From contig CM074133.1 in the NCBI GenBank assembly GCA_037178625.1, positions 1,922,001-1,986,000 of the forward strand: a DNA stretch of 64,000 nt, given 5' to 3'. Under the pieces are notes generated by a model. It did no database searches. It was not told where the DNA came from and saw only the letters and a program-made list of their open reading frames with translations. The DNA is from Skeletonema tropicum (lineage: Eukaryota > Bacillariophyta > Thalassiosirophyceae > Thalassiosirales > Thalassiosiraceae). Positions 1 to 11,310 of this stretch are shown piece after piece (position 1 is the stretch's first letter; each line of letters opens with the position of its first letter). The position numbers and the translations under genes are program-made.

Positions 1-3000
1 GAAGGCATCGAAAGTTGTGTTGTTATTTTGAGATGATGGTGACAAGCGATTACTCTCTAACTCGTGGTCTTGCGTCCTCATGAATCCGCCACTTTCTGCA
101 TGGGTTTGTTGGGACGCTTCATAAAATTGTACGCCTGAATGGCTTTCAAGACCTCCATTTTGACTGTAATTATCGTTCCTGTGTTCAGATGAATCCACTG
201 TAAAATGTTCAACCTGATCAGGTAATTGTGAGAAAGTCACCTTCTTCTGTGACTCTTGACTGGAATAGTTATTACCAGTTGTTGAGGGCGTGTCCTCGAT
301 TGGCTGCAGTGTCTCCATCACCTTTCTGATGGAGTTGTTTTTGTGCGAAGATGAATGAGGTGATGCCACTTGTGACATCCTTTGCCTGCCCCACTGATCT
401 GTGTCAGTATTGCTTTGATTATTGGGTGCAAACAATTGCCCTTGATAGCTTCTCGGTTGCCCAACATCGTCCCACGACCTACGTCCATCTTGGTTCGGAG
501 AGCGATCATAAAAGTACGGCGGGTCTCCTCCAGCATTGTCGCTTCTGTCATCATTGAGACGTTTTATATGATCATATCTCTGGAGTAAAGTTTGTTTTTC
601 TTTGTTGAACACTTCATCGGCAACGTCGAATGCTTTGAAGTCCGTATCAATGGGATTTTTGTACAAAAGATCATCCATTCCGCCACCATAGGAGGGTCCA
701 CCACCTAACACTCCACCGCGAGATGCAGCTGCTGTACACTCCATCAAGAGTATGACAGCAACAGCATCGTCTAATGTAACTGTGTTGCGATACATCAACC
801 TCGCATGTGCTTGAGACAGGCGAATCATGGACTCTAAGAATCTAACAGTCACTGGAAGCGAATTTTCACTTGTAGATTGACGGCACAAAGAGTAATGATT
901 TTCCAATAGCTCACTTGCTTCTGGAGACAATGTCGGTTGGAATTTTTCACGAATCGTTGCAATGTAGGCACGCAACTTTTCCATACCCCAGTGGCCATTG
1001 GCTTTATCATCGTCGTTGAAACCAGTGTCCATTTCTATCGGACGTTCGAATGCTGAGCCCGGTATAATTGATTGTTGCAATAGAAAATGTGCTATGTTCT
1101 CGTCTCTCTCACATTGTGCCTGATCAAGCATGACAAAGACTACGTTATAACAAGCAACAAGAAGGTAAGCAATGACTCTTCTTGTCAAGTGACACGATAA
1201 AGAAAGAAAAGATACCACTCACTCAAATCAAATCTGGATAGTAAAGCTGATCCGAGACGAGAGTTCCGCTCCAAGTTCATGTTCTCATCGTAGATCCCAT
1301 TAGCAGGGTTCATTACTGCGACCACGGTGGCACGAGCATTCAATTTGCAAATAATTCCAGCCTTGGCAACAGAGATCGTCTGTTGCTCCATGGCCTCATG
1401 GATGGAAGTTCTGTCCTCCTTCGACATACAACCGAACTCGTCGATACAGCATACACCTCGGTCCGCAAGGGCAAGCGCGCCCGCCTCAAGAGAGAATTCA
1501 TTTCCATTTGACCCAGCGGATGATTCTCGGACAGCTGCGCAGGTCAATCCTGCTCGTGATGATCCAGTTCCTGTTGTCAGTACTGATCGAGGTGATAGTG
1601 CTGCAGCAAATCGAAGAAATTGAGATTTTCCCGTACCGGGGTCACCTATTAGCAAGATGTGTGATTGAGTTCTGCGCCGAGATTTGGCAGCCTTTCCAGT
1701 ACTTTTGTTGGATGTGGACTTCTTCTTCTTCTGTTTTTGTACTAAAGTGCTGTCATCATCACCGTCATCGTTCTCGTCATCACTTCCACCAAAGTTGAAG
1801 GCTACGGGTGCCTCGTTATCAGATCCTTCTTCAGCTTGCTCGTCAACCTCATCGACATCTACTGTCGAATCTGCATCGTTCCCTAATGGGATTGAAGCAC
1901 CACCGATAAGGACAAGCATCATACCCAACTTGACAGCATGCATGCCATACAATTTTGGGCAGATGGCTCTCAGAATGTAGTCTCTCGTTGCAATTGGACG
2001 GCGCTGTGCACCCGGTTCATTCCAAAATGCATCGAACTCTCTACGGAATTTCTCTCTCAGGTTTCCTGAACTAGCAGCCAATGCTGCGGCTGCATCCTTC
2101 ATCCCGCTTCCTCCCATAGCTCCCAAATCAGCTGCGCCTGTTACGTCTTCGTCAATATTAATTACTCTCACACTATGTGCCCTCATTGACATTCCCACCA
2201 TGATTTCTACACTTGGACCAAGGCTATTACTCTGCCATTCTGCGTGTAAGCTACCCACAACGACCACTTCATCACCAGGATTGGTGGTGTCGACCAGATC
2301 ATCACTCAACTTGATCAAGATACTCCTGGGGACGCTCCCAACACGGGATAATGCTGATGTCGATTCCTGCACCTTCATTTCTTGATAATCTGCATGCTCG
2401 CTTCCATTCGGAACTATCGCAAAGGATGTTGAATTGCAATCTCCTTCATCTGCTCGTGGACAGATTGTCGGAGCAGGTAACGCGTTGTTGGTCGTCCCAA
2501 AATCGGCATTGACTGAGAATTTACAGCCGCACCCTTTACCAAGACATTGATATGTTCTCATTGTTTCCATCATTCGGACTGGACCAGTACGGACACAAGT
2601 ACCACAGATTTGAACGACTGTGCCTACATCAGCAGCGACAATTGACGATAGTGAAGATTTGCAAAATTGCATGTGCGGTGGCAGACGTGTAAGCCTAGCA
2701 TGAAGTGGTTTCGGTTCGTATCCTTCCCTATTTCGTTTCAGCTCATGCAATAACTGCGACATATTTTCCACTTCCTTTTGATTGTAAGATGTGTCTTGTT
2801 CACCCTTATTTTTCATCTGCTTCAGTGAATTGTCCAGTGCCACCTCCATCCTTCGTCGCAGCACTTTCCTTGCCTCTATTGTTGCATCTTCCAGCAATTC
2901 TAATAGTGTATCTGGATATCGTAATGTCAGATTGCCCAAGACAGGATCCAAAGATATTAATTGAAAAGCATCAATTTCAATGGATGCCACTGCACGTGTT

Positions 3001-3437
3001 TGTTGCTTCTTGGAATCATTATTGGGCCCTTGAGAACCAGGCAGATGGTCAGCAAGGACGTGGCCGTGCAGTGCTGACATTGTTCTTTCATTTCGTAACA
3101 GAAAAGCAACGAAGCGACCACCTACGTCAGCTGGATGCTTGAATACTTTGTATGAAGAGGAGAGAAGACGCCGGCCATCATCGCACCTGCTAGTGACGGT
3201 GGCTGCTGCATTATTTTCGCTACTGTCGCCACCACTCGGACCATCAGACGTGACGGTACGCATTGCTGCTGTATTGGCTGATGAGGGCGTATGTTTGTTG
3301 CTATTGCATTCACAACTCTGTCTTATTGTGAGCGCTCCGTCATTGTGAAGGTGAAGGAGCCAAGCAAGACCCAAGGCCGAAGCAGGCGTGGGCATCACGT
3401 AGGAGCTCGTGGAGGGGAAGCCCTTGGTGAGGCACAA
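1..3437 (-). CDS. MCM9: MCM9-like DNA helicase, 3' end outside window
   Basis: AAA+ MCM helicase of the MCM8/MCM9 branch, which acts in homologous recombination and repair. Exon 1 (1223-3437) holds the OB/zinc region (CLGKGCGC, residues ~290-300), Walker [10 protein letters not shown], Walker B-like CCIDEFG, the sensor region VAVMNPANG and the start of the arginine-finger motif LLSRFDL. An 83-nt intron (1140-1222, GTGAGT...TAG) splits the codon after LLSRFDL and restores IFVMLD. Exon 2 (1-1139) runs to the window edge without a stop, so the Ser/Gln/Asn-rich C-terminus is incomplete. The run [17 protein letters not shown] favours MCM9 over MCM2-7. An acidic, Lys-rich insert lies just before Walker A. 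The start at 3437 is uncertain; an internal Met near 3265 is possible. Confidence 0.88.
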
Positions 3438-3593
3438 GACACAACATAGTATCTTATTAGGAGTAGCTTCTTATTGCTTGTACACAACAACATTTGATCG
3501 CATGATAGAGAGAAGGTGATATAATAATGTGATAGACGAAGGCAGGTAAGTACTTTCAGTCTTTCACAAGCATAATTTATTTAATTGAAATTA

Positions 3594-4679
3594 TTACAAG
3601 TTTTGTAATGCAGCAAACTTTTCTTTGCAAACTTGGGCTTCGTCCAATTTGCCTTGCAACTCGAGCACTCTAGACAGGGCAGCCCAAATGCCTGGAATAT
3701 CAGGAAACTTCTCACTTGCAGTTCGAAATTCTGCCTCGCATGACACCATGTCCCCCATTCCTGCCAGGACTTGCCCTAGTACTCGGTGGCATTGGACCCT
3801 CATAGGTTTGAATTGTTTGGCATACATGGCATCTTCAGAGTTTGCGCCGCCTAAAGCAATGCTTGCGTCGATAAGCGGTTTCGCATCGTCCAAAAGCTTG
3901 GAAGCTTCTACGATGGCAGCTTTAGCTTCTTCGAGATTGCCACTTGTAGCTAAATTGTTGGCCTTTTGCTGCAGGAGTAGTGATAGATTGAACATGCCCT
4001 TCGTGCGCACTTCTTCGCTGCACTGTATTGCTTTCAAGAACATAACTTCGGCACTTGCCAAGTCCCCATTATCAGCTAAAATTGTTCCCATATTGATGTA
4101 GGCGCCCCCAAAGTTTGGGTCGATCGAAACTGTCTTTTTGTACATTGCGAGTTCGCCCTTCGTATCACCCTGCTCTCCAAGTTTGATACCCAAGTTGTAG
4201 CATAGCTCAGCATCTTCTCCATTCAGCTGAACACTCTTCTTGTAAACAGCAATACTCTCTTCATCCTTCCCTTGTTCAGAAAGTATTAGCCCTAACGTGA
4301 ACAAAGCATCTGAATCTTGTCCTTCCAATAACTCCAAGGCAGCTCTGATCTTCGTCTCTGCTTCCGCAAACTTCTTTTGTGAAAGCAATATTTCTGCCCA
4401 GTCCTTCAGACAAGTCGTGCATCTCGGGTTCAAAGCCAAAGCCCACTTCGAAATGGTTGACAGCACCTTTGAGGTCTCCACTAGTGCGTAGCTCTGCACC
4501 TCGATTCTTGAGCCTTCTCACGTGCTCAACGTGATCTTCCAACAGTAGAAAAGCACCTAAAATGTAACGCGAACCCGCTGTGACTCTATGGCCTCCATGA
4601 CGGACCGAACCAGGTCGAAATGTTCCATGTCCTACGTCCATCGGTAGTACATTATCAGCTCCCATGTTAGGTCTTCGCG
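3594..4679 (-). CDS. 3' exon of a 2OG-Fe(II) oxygenase-TPR gene, with a +1 frameshift
   Basis: The exon opens with the C-terminal part of a prolyl-4-hydroxylase-like fold: RPGSVRHGGHRVTAGSRY gives the distal iron His and, ten residues on, the Arg that binds 2-oxoglutarate. Tetratricopeptide repeats follow to the stop at 3594. The HxD half is 2.35 kb upstream in the exon at 7032-7995. Splicing donor C|GTAAGC (7031) to acceptor GGGCAG (4680-4682) keeps frame and completes HxD...H...R. The frame breaks once, near 4446: one extra G splits a TPR helix (NHFE in one frame, WALALNP in the next). Skipping that base gives a normal TPR. It could be a sequence error, a real lesion or a second allele. Interpreting this exon as the partner of 7032-7995 is inference. 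Confidence 0.75.
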
Positions 4680-7031
4680 CTGCCCTTTATCCAACCACTC
4701 AATACGCAACTTCAATTGGGGTGAATAGACATCTTAGATTTTAGATTTTAGCTAGGAATTCAGTTAGTTGCTCTGGACTCCAAATGGTGATGTCATTCTC
4801 TGTTGCTGTTTTGACTTTCCCTGCTTGAGCACGTACTCTTCCTTGAACAAAGATATACTTCCCTGCTCGCTCATGGATGTCGTCCGGGAATTTATCACTG
4901 TATTTCAATTTGAGCCATGATTCATTTGCCTCCAATATAGCTTGGAGCTCAAATCTATTTCCGACTGATCCGGACACGACAATATGACTCTTTCCAAGGC
5001 ATTCCAAAGGGCGAGACCTTTGCTTCTTACCTTCGTGATGATCTTCGTCTTTCAATTCCTTCACTCGAGCATTGATGTCACGTTTTTTGAGTGCTTCGCG
5101 ATTCTGTCTTCTGGTTGGCTGCGCAATGATCATCTGTTGCTGCTGCTGCTGCTGACTAGGAGATGCTGTCATCATGTTCATCCTTTGCTCAAAGTTGAGC
5201 TGGTCCCCTGCTAACTTCCACATGCTCGGTTGAAGACCGGTCAGAACTTTCATTATCGCTTTCTTGAGGAACGGCGGCATGTTAGCGTTGAAGAATATTT
5301 CACCATTCATGATTGAGGGGACAAAATTAATGATGAATACACTTGTCGTTTGACCAAGAATGTGCTTGCTAGAGATACATCCTCGATGGTAAACAGAATC
5401 CTCGGTAGAAATGAGTTGGCTAGGATTTTCCTTCGCCTTCTCCTGAATCTTCGCAATCGTTGCCTCTTCCATCTTTCGAATATTGTCGTGACAGGCCGGA
5501 CCACCAACATCACTAACGATTACTTGAATCATTGTCGACGTGCCCACTTGGACTTGATCGAGTTCGCTCGCATCTAAGACTGTGTAATGTTGGTCCATCT
5601 CGAGTTTACTACCGTTGGAAGTGAGAAAAATGGTATCGTCTGTCCTGGCGAGTTTTCGTAGGCATTCATTGTCCACCCTCGTAGTCGATAGGCGTCCGTC
5701 GATGATTCCTGATTCCACCGAACACGCGTTACCCATTCCTAAGATTGCGCTTTCGGGGAACTTGGCAAGAATATCATCTGTAAACGCGCCTACTTGCTTC
5801 GTCTCTTGGTCGATCACTTCCTGTGTGAATGAGGGAAGATTACCGTTGAGTGCATTGAACACCGCAAGTTCCCTTGCTTCCAAAGTTTCTCTTTTTACAG
5901 TGTTACGGTTTCTCTTGCTCAACATGTGAAGCTCATGATCCACCCTCATTTTTTCCTCTACCTCCAAGAAAGCTCTCACTCGCGCCGTGTCATGGGCGGG
6001 CGGAATATCTTCGCCTGCAGCAATCAAATGGAACACCTCTGGCTTCGGAGTTCTACGGCGATTGAAGTCAAGACAGAACGTCTTTTCTCCACGGAACCTA
6101 TGGTCGCTAGTAGGATCGTAGAGCGAATTGCTGAGCAAGAAAATGCCTTTGCCAACATCAATGAAGAGGAGGGAGGGATTCGTTTTGGCAAGCTCTAACA
6201 TGAACGCATTCAAGCAATCTGTGCACTTGAACGAGTACTTCTTTTTGAGTTGGAGTTGAGCATACTGTGCTGCGATGGATTTTGAATTCCCCGGAACGAG
6301 GCAACTCCTGCAGATATCAGTTTGAACCCCCTCCTCTCTCTGCACCCTTATTCTTTCTGCCGTTTTCTGTTTGCTTTTCCCATGCATCAACTCTACCTCG
6401 ATCAATCCGGCAACCAGCTCTATAAGCGAATGGCGAAAAGCTCCTCTGACGTAAAAAATATGATCCACACGCTTCTTCCCCTTCTGGAATGATATGCGGT
6501 TGGCTTCCCAACTCTCAGTCTTGAGAAAATCTAAGAGATAACTTTCAACGTAATCATCTTCGACGGTGATGCCATTCTCCCGGAGGCGACGAATAATCGA
6601 GCGAAGTTCGATTTGGCGACGAGAAAGGTCTGTGATGCCATCATCGTGATAGCTATTTGTCAGACGAACCAAGTCCGACCCGTGCGATTCAAGGTCATTC
6701 CCCACGTTGGGGATACAAGAATTACAGCAGAACTTGAGAGCGAGAACAACAGACCTATTGTTCAAAGGCCCATTTGCACATTTGCTGCCGTCACTACCGA
6801 CTACGTTACATTTGACTGGCATTGTCGAAGCGAATCGTCAAAGGATTTAATGATGAATGCCAACGCAGTTCAAAAATTTAAAATCGAGCGACGGCCTCTG
6901 TTGGAATGTTCTCGTAAGTACAGTATCAATACTCAATCCTACGGATACGCAATACTCCTGGATTCATTCCGTACCTGCTGAAGATATGGCTGCAAGGAGG
7001 AAAGGAAGAGACAAAGTACCGTCGCGCTTAC
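4680..7031 (-). other. Predicted 2.35-kb intron containing a nested gene
   Basis: GT-AG bounded interval between the two halves of the oxygenase-TPR gene. All other introns deduced here are 49-121 nt, so this one is about 20-fold longer. Nearly all of it is an unrelated 693-codon ORF on the same strand. No terminal inverted repeats or clear target duplication were seen at its ends. Confidence 0.6.
4741..6822 (-). CDS. Unknown 693-aa protein nested in the oxygenase-TPR intron
   Basis: Single uninterrupted ORF, not recognised. The N-terminus has clustered Cys residues (CNVVGSDGSKC, FCCNSC). A second pair-of-Cys cluster occurs at CRSC and CTDC (residues ~170-205), so zinc binding is plausible. 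A polyGln run near residue 560 precedes a basic segment (TRRQNREALKKRD) and KKQRSR, which could be a nuclear signal. The C-terminal ~90 residues look like a compact folded module. There is no transposase, reverse transcriptase or recombinase signature. The gene lies on the same strand as the interrupted host gene, with its stop about 60 nt from the predicted acceptor. Confidence 0.7.
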   Translation of the reverse strand: MPVKCNVVGSDGSKCANGPLNNRSVVLALKFCCNSCIPNVGNDLESHGSDLVRLTNSYHDDGITDLSRRQIELRSIIRRLRENGITVEDDYVESYLLDFLKTESWEANRISFQKGKKRVDHIFYVRGAFRHSLIELVAGLIEVELMHGKSKQKTAERIRVQREEGVQTDICRSCLVPGNSKSIAAQYAQLQLKKKYSFKCTDCLNAFMLELAKTNPSLLFIDVGKGIFLLSNSLYDPTSDHRFRGEKTFCLDFNRRRTPKPEVFHLIAAGEDIPPAHDTARVRAFLEVEEKMRVDHELHMLSKRNRNTVKRETLEARELAVFNALNGNLPSFTQEVIDQETKQVGAFTDDILAKFPESAILGMGNACSVESGIIDGRLSTTRVDNECLRKLARTDDTIFLTSNGSKLEMDQHYTVLDASELDQVQVGTSTMIQVIVSDVGGPACHDNIRKMEEATIAKIQEKAKENPSQLISTEDSVYHRGCISSKHILGQTTSVFIINFVPSIMNGEIFFNANMPPFLKKAIMKVLTGLQPSMWKLAGDQLNFEQRMNMMTASPSQQQQQQQMIIAQPTRRQNREALKKRDINARVKELKDEDHHEGKKQRSRPLECLGKSHIVVSGSVGNRFELQAILEANESWLKLKYSDKFPDDIHERAGKYIFVQGRVRAQAGKVKTATENDITIWSPEQLTEFLAKI

Positions 7032-7995
7032 GATAGAATGTCCCTCCACCGACATAATCAGACTGTGGTGACATTGCCAAGGTCATGGCAAGGATTCCAT
7101 TATCAATATGTACATCAGTGCGTGGATGTGTTGAATTATACTTGAGCAGGCTGACAGAATGTGCTCTAAGCACAGAGGTAGATTGTATAATTTCTGGAAA
7201 GAGGTGATGTAGAATAGGAAACAACTTATGCTGTAGGGCTTTGTTGAACCACTCTCTCGTTTCCGGCAGGTTAACTAGCCAATCGCCTCCCAGCTTATAC
7301 TTTCCACTTTTGTACTCGTTTTTATCCACACCCTCTAATTCTGCTTGTTTAATCACCTTAGCACTTTCTTCAGCCGAAAACAGTGGATCTCCTTGAGTCA
7401 CTTTGATAAGATCAAGTGGAAATTGAAATTCTTCGCTGAAGTCCTCTGGAGGCACTGCTCCAAATGAATAGGATTGAAATGAAGTAGTTGATGATTCCCA
7501 CACATCTTGAAAGTCGTTACCATCAGTTGCACAATAGAATAGTTCACAACTGCGTTCACAATCTGCTGTATGCTCGGCCTTGTTCTTCTCAATTGCATCC
7601 AGAAATGGCTGACCAAATTTGATTCCGAGATCTACTAATTGCTTTTCCAGCCGCGTTGCGTATTCTACGCCTCCTCCTCTAATGCCCAGTATACCGTCAA
7701 GACAGGATTCTCCGCTACAACTATTCCCATCATACATCACTCTCTTTCTGACTTCCCTTATCGGTCCATGACGAAATGAAGCGGTCGCTGCCTGCATCTC
7801 TAAATCGGATGCGATGTTAGCAACATCGGCGTCTGATACATAATCAAACGCAAACTCTCCACGTAGCCACAGTTCCAACTTGGCTTGGTGTATTCTCGAT
7901 TGGTAGTCCTCGTCGCCGGCAGCGAAGTCAGCAGCCAGCGTCGTTTCTTTGGTGAGCATACATGCTAACGCCACTAATTGAAATTGTCTCTTCAT
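7032..7995 (-). CDS. 5' exon of a 2OG-Fe(II) oxygenase (prolyl-4-hydroxylase-like)
   Basis: Begins with a hydrophobic signal-like peptide (MKRQFQLVALACML) and ends in the double-stranded beta-helix core: VHIDNG supplies the HxD iron ligands (H296, D298) and GGGTFY follows. Read straight through, the frame meets a stop at 6964 before the distal His and Arg, so the unspliced ORF cannot be a complete enzyme. A GTAAGC donor directly after GGGTFY leads to the exon at 3594-4679, which has the missing H (predicted 349) and R (359) at the ten-residue spacing usual in prolyl 4-hydroxylases. The substrate is unknown; the signal peptide suggests the secretory pathway. Confidence 0.78.
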
Positions 7996-8525
7996 CTTAA
8001 GAGTTAGCTTTTGATTTCTACATCGGCAAAGAAGTACTTGAGATCAATTTTGGTGATGGGAAGAGTTGATTTTTTGATTGAAGGTGTTGAAAGGAGGTTG
8101 TTGAAGAAGATTCCAGAAGATCCAAACTTTTAAGAGAGTGAGTGCCGTACCAGATGTCGCACCGAAATTGAACCGATCAACTCGGCCGGCCGAACAAACC
8201 TCTTCCATATACTTATATGTATACATAAAACATGCAGATGTAGGGCTCATTAGATGTAATGGTGGATCTCGTTGAGTTAATATTCGAATGTGAAATATAA
8301 TCTCATGTTACAAAAAAGTGATGGATCACATGCATAAAGCAATTGCACCAAAATGAGAGTGAAAAAGTTACAGGACATGAATATGTAAATGATTTCAGGC
8401 CTGAATAACTATCCATCTATTCTAGTTGATAAAAGAACAAGTCTTTCCAACAAATTGCGCTCCTCAACCAACAAAAACAAAAGTAGTGAAAGCAGAAAAA
8501 ACTCATCAGAATATTGACAACAATA
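7996..8525. other. Intergenic, AT-rich, no gene seen
   Basis: Upstream region of the oxygenase gene up to the start of the satellite. Only short non-conserved ORFs; no coding signal, tRNA or inverted repeat was noticed. Confidence 0.6.
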
Positions 8526-9905
8526 TAAACGATATGGTGGATTGTTGTGCTGCCGGCCAGCTCAAATTATTGGACCTCTCACGTCGGTCAGCTACGAGCT
8601 TGTATCGACGCTTCTACGAATGCTATGTCACTGAGCAGCTCTAATATACTTTGGCACTATCGCAACAAATTATAATGAAATACTAGAAGCGGCTCATGCA
8701 CATACTGACGACGATAGATACGATTTGGTGGATTGTTGTGATGCCGGCCAGCCCATATTGGACCTCTCACGTCAGCTAGGAGCTGGTATCGTCGCTTCTT
8801 CGAATGCTATGTCACTGAGCAGCGCTAATATACTTTGGCACTATCGCCACAAATTATAATGATACACTAGAATCGGCTCATGCGCATATTGACGACGATA
8901 GATACGATTTGGTGGATTGTTGTGCTGCCGGCAAGCCCAACTTCAACTTGAACCTCTCAGGTCGGTTAGCTACGAGCTTGTATCGTCGCTTCTACGAATG
9001 CTATGTCACTGAGCACCGCTAATATACTTTGGCACTATCACCACAAATTAAAATGAAATACTAGAAGCGGCTCATGTACATACTGACGACGATAGATACG
9101 ATTTGGTGGATTGTTGTGCTGCCGGCAAGCCCAAATTGGACCTCTCAGGTCAGCTACGAGCTTGTATCGTCGCTTCTTCGAATGCTATGTCACTGAGCAG
9201 CGCTGTTGTCCTTCGTTGTTATCGTTGCCAATGTTAATCGCACACTAGAAGCGGCTCATGCACATACTGATGACGATAGATACGATTTGGTGGATTGTTG
9301 TGCTGCCGGCCAGCCCAAATTGGACCTCTCAGGTCAGCTACGAGCTTGTATCGTCGCTTCTACGAATGCTATGTCACTGAGCAGCGCTGTTATCCTTCGT
9401 TGTTATCGTTATTAACGGTAATGACACACTAGAAGCGGCTCATGCGCATATTGACGACGATAGATACGATTTGGTGGATTGTTGTGCTGCCGGCCAGCCC
9501 AACATGGACTTGGACCTCTCAGGTCAGATAGGAGCTTGTATCGTCGCTTCTACGAATGCTATGTCACTGAACAGCACTAATGTGGTTGTTGGTTATCGTT
9601 ACCAACGATAATGACACACTAGAAGCGGCTCATGGGCATATTGACGACGGTAGATATGATTTGGTGGATTGTTGTGCTGCCGGCCAGCCCAAATTGGACC
9701 TCTCAGGTCAGCTAGGAGCTTGTAGCGTCGCTCTACGATTGCTTTGTCACTTAGCTGCGGTATTATGTTTTGTTACTATCGCAAATGTTAATGACACACT
9801 AGAATCGGCTCATGCACATACTGACGATGATAGATGTCTATTAGTTGATTGTGCTTATCTGTTTAGCTCCATTTTTACCTCTCAGATCAGCTACGAGCTT
9901 TTAGC
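8526..9905. repeat. Tandem satellite, seven full units plus one degenerate unit of ~187 bp
   Basis: The core ggattgttgtg recurs at 8539, 8730, 8914, 9108, 9292, 9476 and 9666, with a decayed copy near 9846. Spacings are 191, 184, 194, 184, 184, 190 and 180 bp. Each unit contains gctgccgg, cctctca, gagcttgta and gctatgtcactgag. Two junction types alternate in blocks: an early one with aatatactttggcactatc and a later one with cgttgttatcgtt, so units were not homogenised together. Short ORFs inside are artefacts of the period; indels break them between units. Confidence 0.93.
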
Positions 9906-10040
9906 ATCACACATACGAGGTTCTAGTAGTAGTGTCGCGCTTACAAATATAGTTTGACTGAGATGTGTTTTAGTTTTGATTGAGCAGTTCTATAGTTGTT
10001 TCATTGCAATCATGATCGTTCTTTTGTTTGATTTGTGTTT

Positions 10041-10072
10041 GTTCAGGCTGGTATCCATAACCAACCGTCATT
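10041..10072 (-). other. Stem-loop 3' of the GST; weak SECIS-like candidate
   Basis: On the minus strand, ATGA precedes a 7-bp stem GGTTGGT/ACCAGCC with a 7-nt loop, followed by TGA. The ATGA...TGA placement resembles a SECIS core, but the helix is too short and the loop lacks the AA pair. It is listed only because the gene 38 nt upstream has an in-frame TGA. Confidence 0.2.
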
Positions 10073-10109
10073 CAACAACAACAATATCTAATTCACAACG
10101 AATCATTAC

Positions 10110-10946
10110 TTACAGAGATCCTTTTGCCCCCGGACTAAGGTATGATACATAATACCTCTTACATGCTGCAATCATTTCTTCTTCGGGACATTTTGAAGCC
10201 ACACAGGAAGGTCGATCACAAACTGCTTTCATCCAAAGAGGTAACAAATCAAAACTCTTCAATATGTCCTCTTCAAAGTCAATTCCACGAAAATAGGGGA
10301 GTGTTACGTAAAATCTTTGAACCCATGGGGCACTGATACACTCCGCGTACGAAAATTTAGAACCAAGAATAAACGCACCACTATCCCTTTCTTTCAATAG
10401 GTTGTTGATGATATCAAGGCTCTGAATGAAGGAAGTCTTGCGTTTATTTACTTCCTTTTCGGAGGTCGCTGTTAGAACGCTGTAATAAGTATCGGTCACA
10501 TGACTCCAGCTATCTACAAACGACATTACTAATTCTTCATCAGCCGCATTATTTGTAGGATACATATCCTCTCCCCTTCCATTTACGCCTTCAATGTGCT
10601 GCGACACATATTTCGCTACCACATCACTCTCAATCACAAGATTACTATCATGCTCCAAAAGCGGAACAAGTCCTGCCCCATAAGATCTGCCCGATGCAGC
10701 TGCATATTTCTCCAAAAAATCGTGCGGCTTGTTACTCAGATCAATGAGTTTGTGTTCAAACTCGACGTCCTTTTCTAGTAGTGCAATCCAAGGACGCTGC
10801 GCGAATGGTCAGACGCCTGAATTCCAGAGAACGATATTACTTTTCGAACTACTACTGCTTGGTGTTGCAGAGGAGGAAGAAAAGCTCTTTACTGACGGTA
10901 AGATCAGTGCTAGATAGAGGATGAAGATGATGTAGTTGTTCGCCAT
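10110..10946 (-). CDS. Glutathione S-transferase-like protein, candidate selenoprotein (TGA at codon 46)
   Basis: A 279-codon frame starts at 10946 with a secretory signal (MANNYIIFILYLALILPSVKSF), then the thioredoxin-fold start IVLWNSGV-(TGA)-PFAQRPWIALLEKDVEFEH. The GST C-terminal helical domain runs to TAA at 10110. Omega/lambda-class GSTs and dehydroascorbate reductases have catalytic Cys in C-P-F/Y-A-Q-R. Here that single codon (10809-10811) is TGA, the only in-frame stop, and the terminator is TAA. This is the pattern expected for selenocysteine, and diatoms are known to make selenoproteins. Alternatives are nonsense mutation, a TGC/TGT sequence error, or translation from the Met at 10715, which would lose most of the active-site fold. 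No canonical SECIS was confirmed by eye. Confidence 0.8.
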
Positions 10947-11310
10947 GGCAAATGTAAATAGGATGTCATCTACTTCTTATTCATGATGATCATGAAATGA
11001 GAAATGAGGCGACGCAGGCAGGGGGAAATGATGGTGTCATATCAGGTAGGTTTATTTTTTAAGGCGATAGGCGAAATGAGTCTGATGTGACACCATTCAC
11101 AATTGTAAAATGAATGTTGCCGTCGCATTATTTATTTACTCACCCTGTGCCCTTCCTCCTGCGCTGCCTTCCTTTGATTTGCGCTTGCTTTTGTGTGTTG
11201 CTTTTTGACACCACTGACGTTGGCAACACAATAACTTCAATTGAATCTCTGAAGATCGCAGTGTTGTGCTTATGTTGCTTTGAGCATTCTTATTGTATTC
11301 AGATATCACA
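10947..11310. promoter_or_regulatory. Divergent intergenic region between GST and UDP-sugar pyrophosphorylase
   Basis: Head-to-head spacer of about 360 bp that must hold both promoters. No recognisable core element or additional gene was seen. Confidence 0.4.

Noticed and set aside
6964..7031. Oxygenase ending at 6964 as a complete protein
   Set aside because: The stop comes before the distal His and Arg, and the residues after the splice donor are unlike the family.
8426..9957. Small ORFs inside the satellite
   Set aside because: They recur because of the tandem period and are interrupted by indels between units; no consistent protein is encoded.
10041..10072. SECIS element for the GST
   Set aside because: ATGA and TGA flank a good stem, but the helix is only 7 bp and the apical AA is absent; kept as a weak feature, not as evidence.
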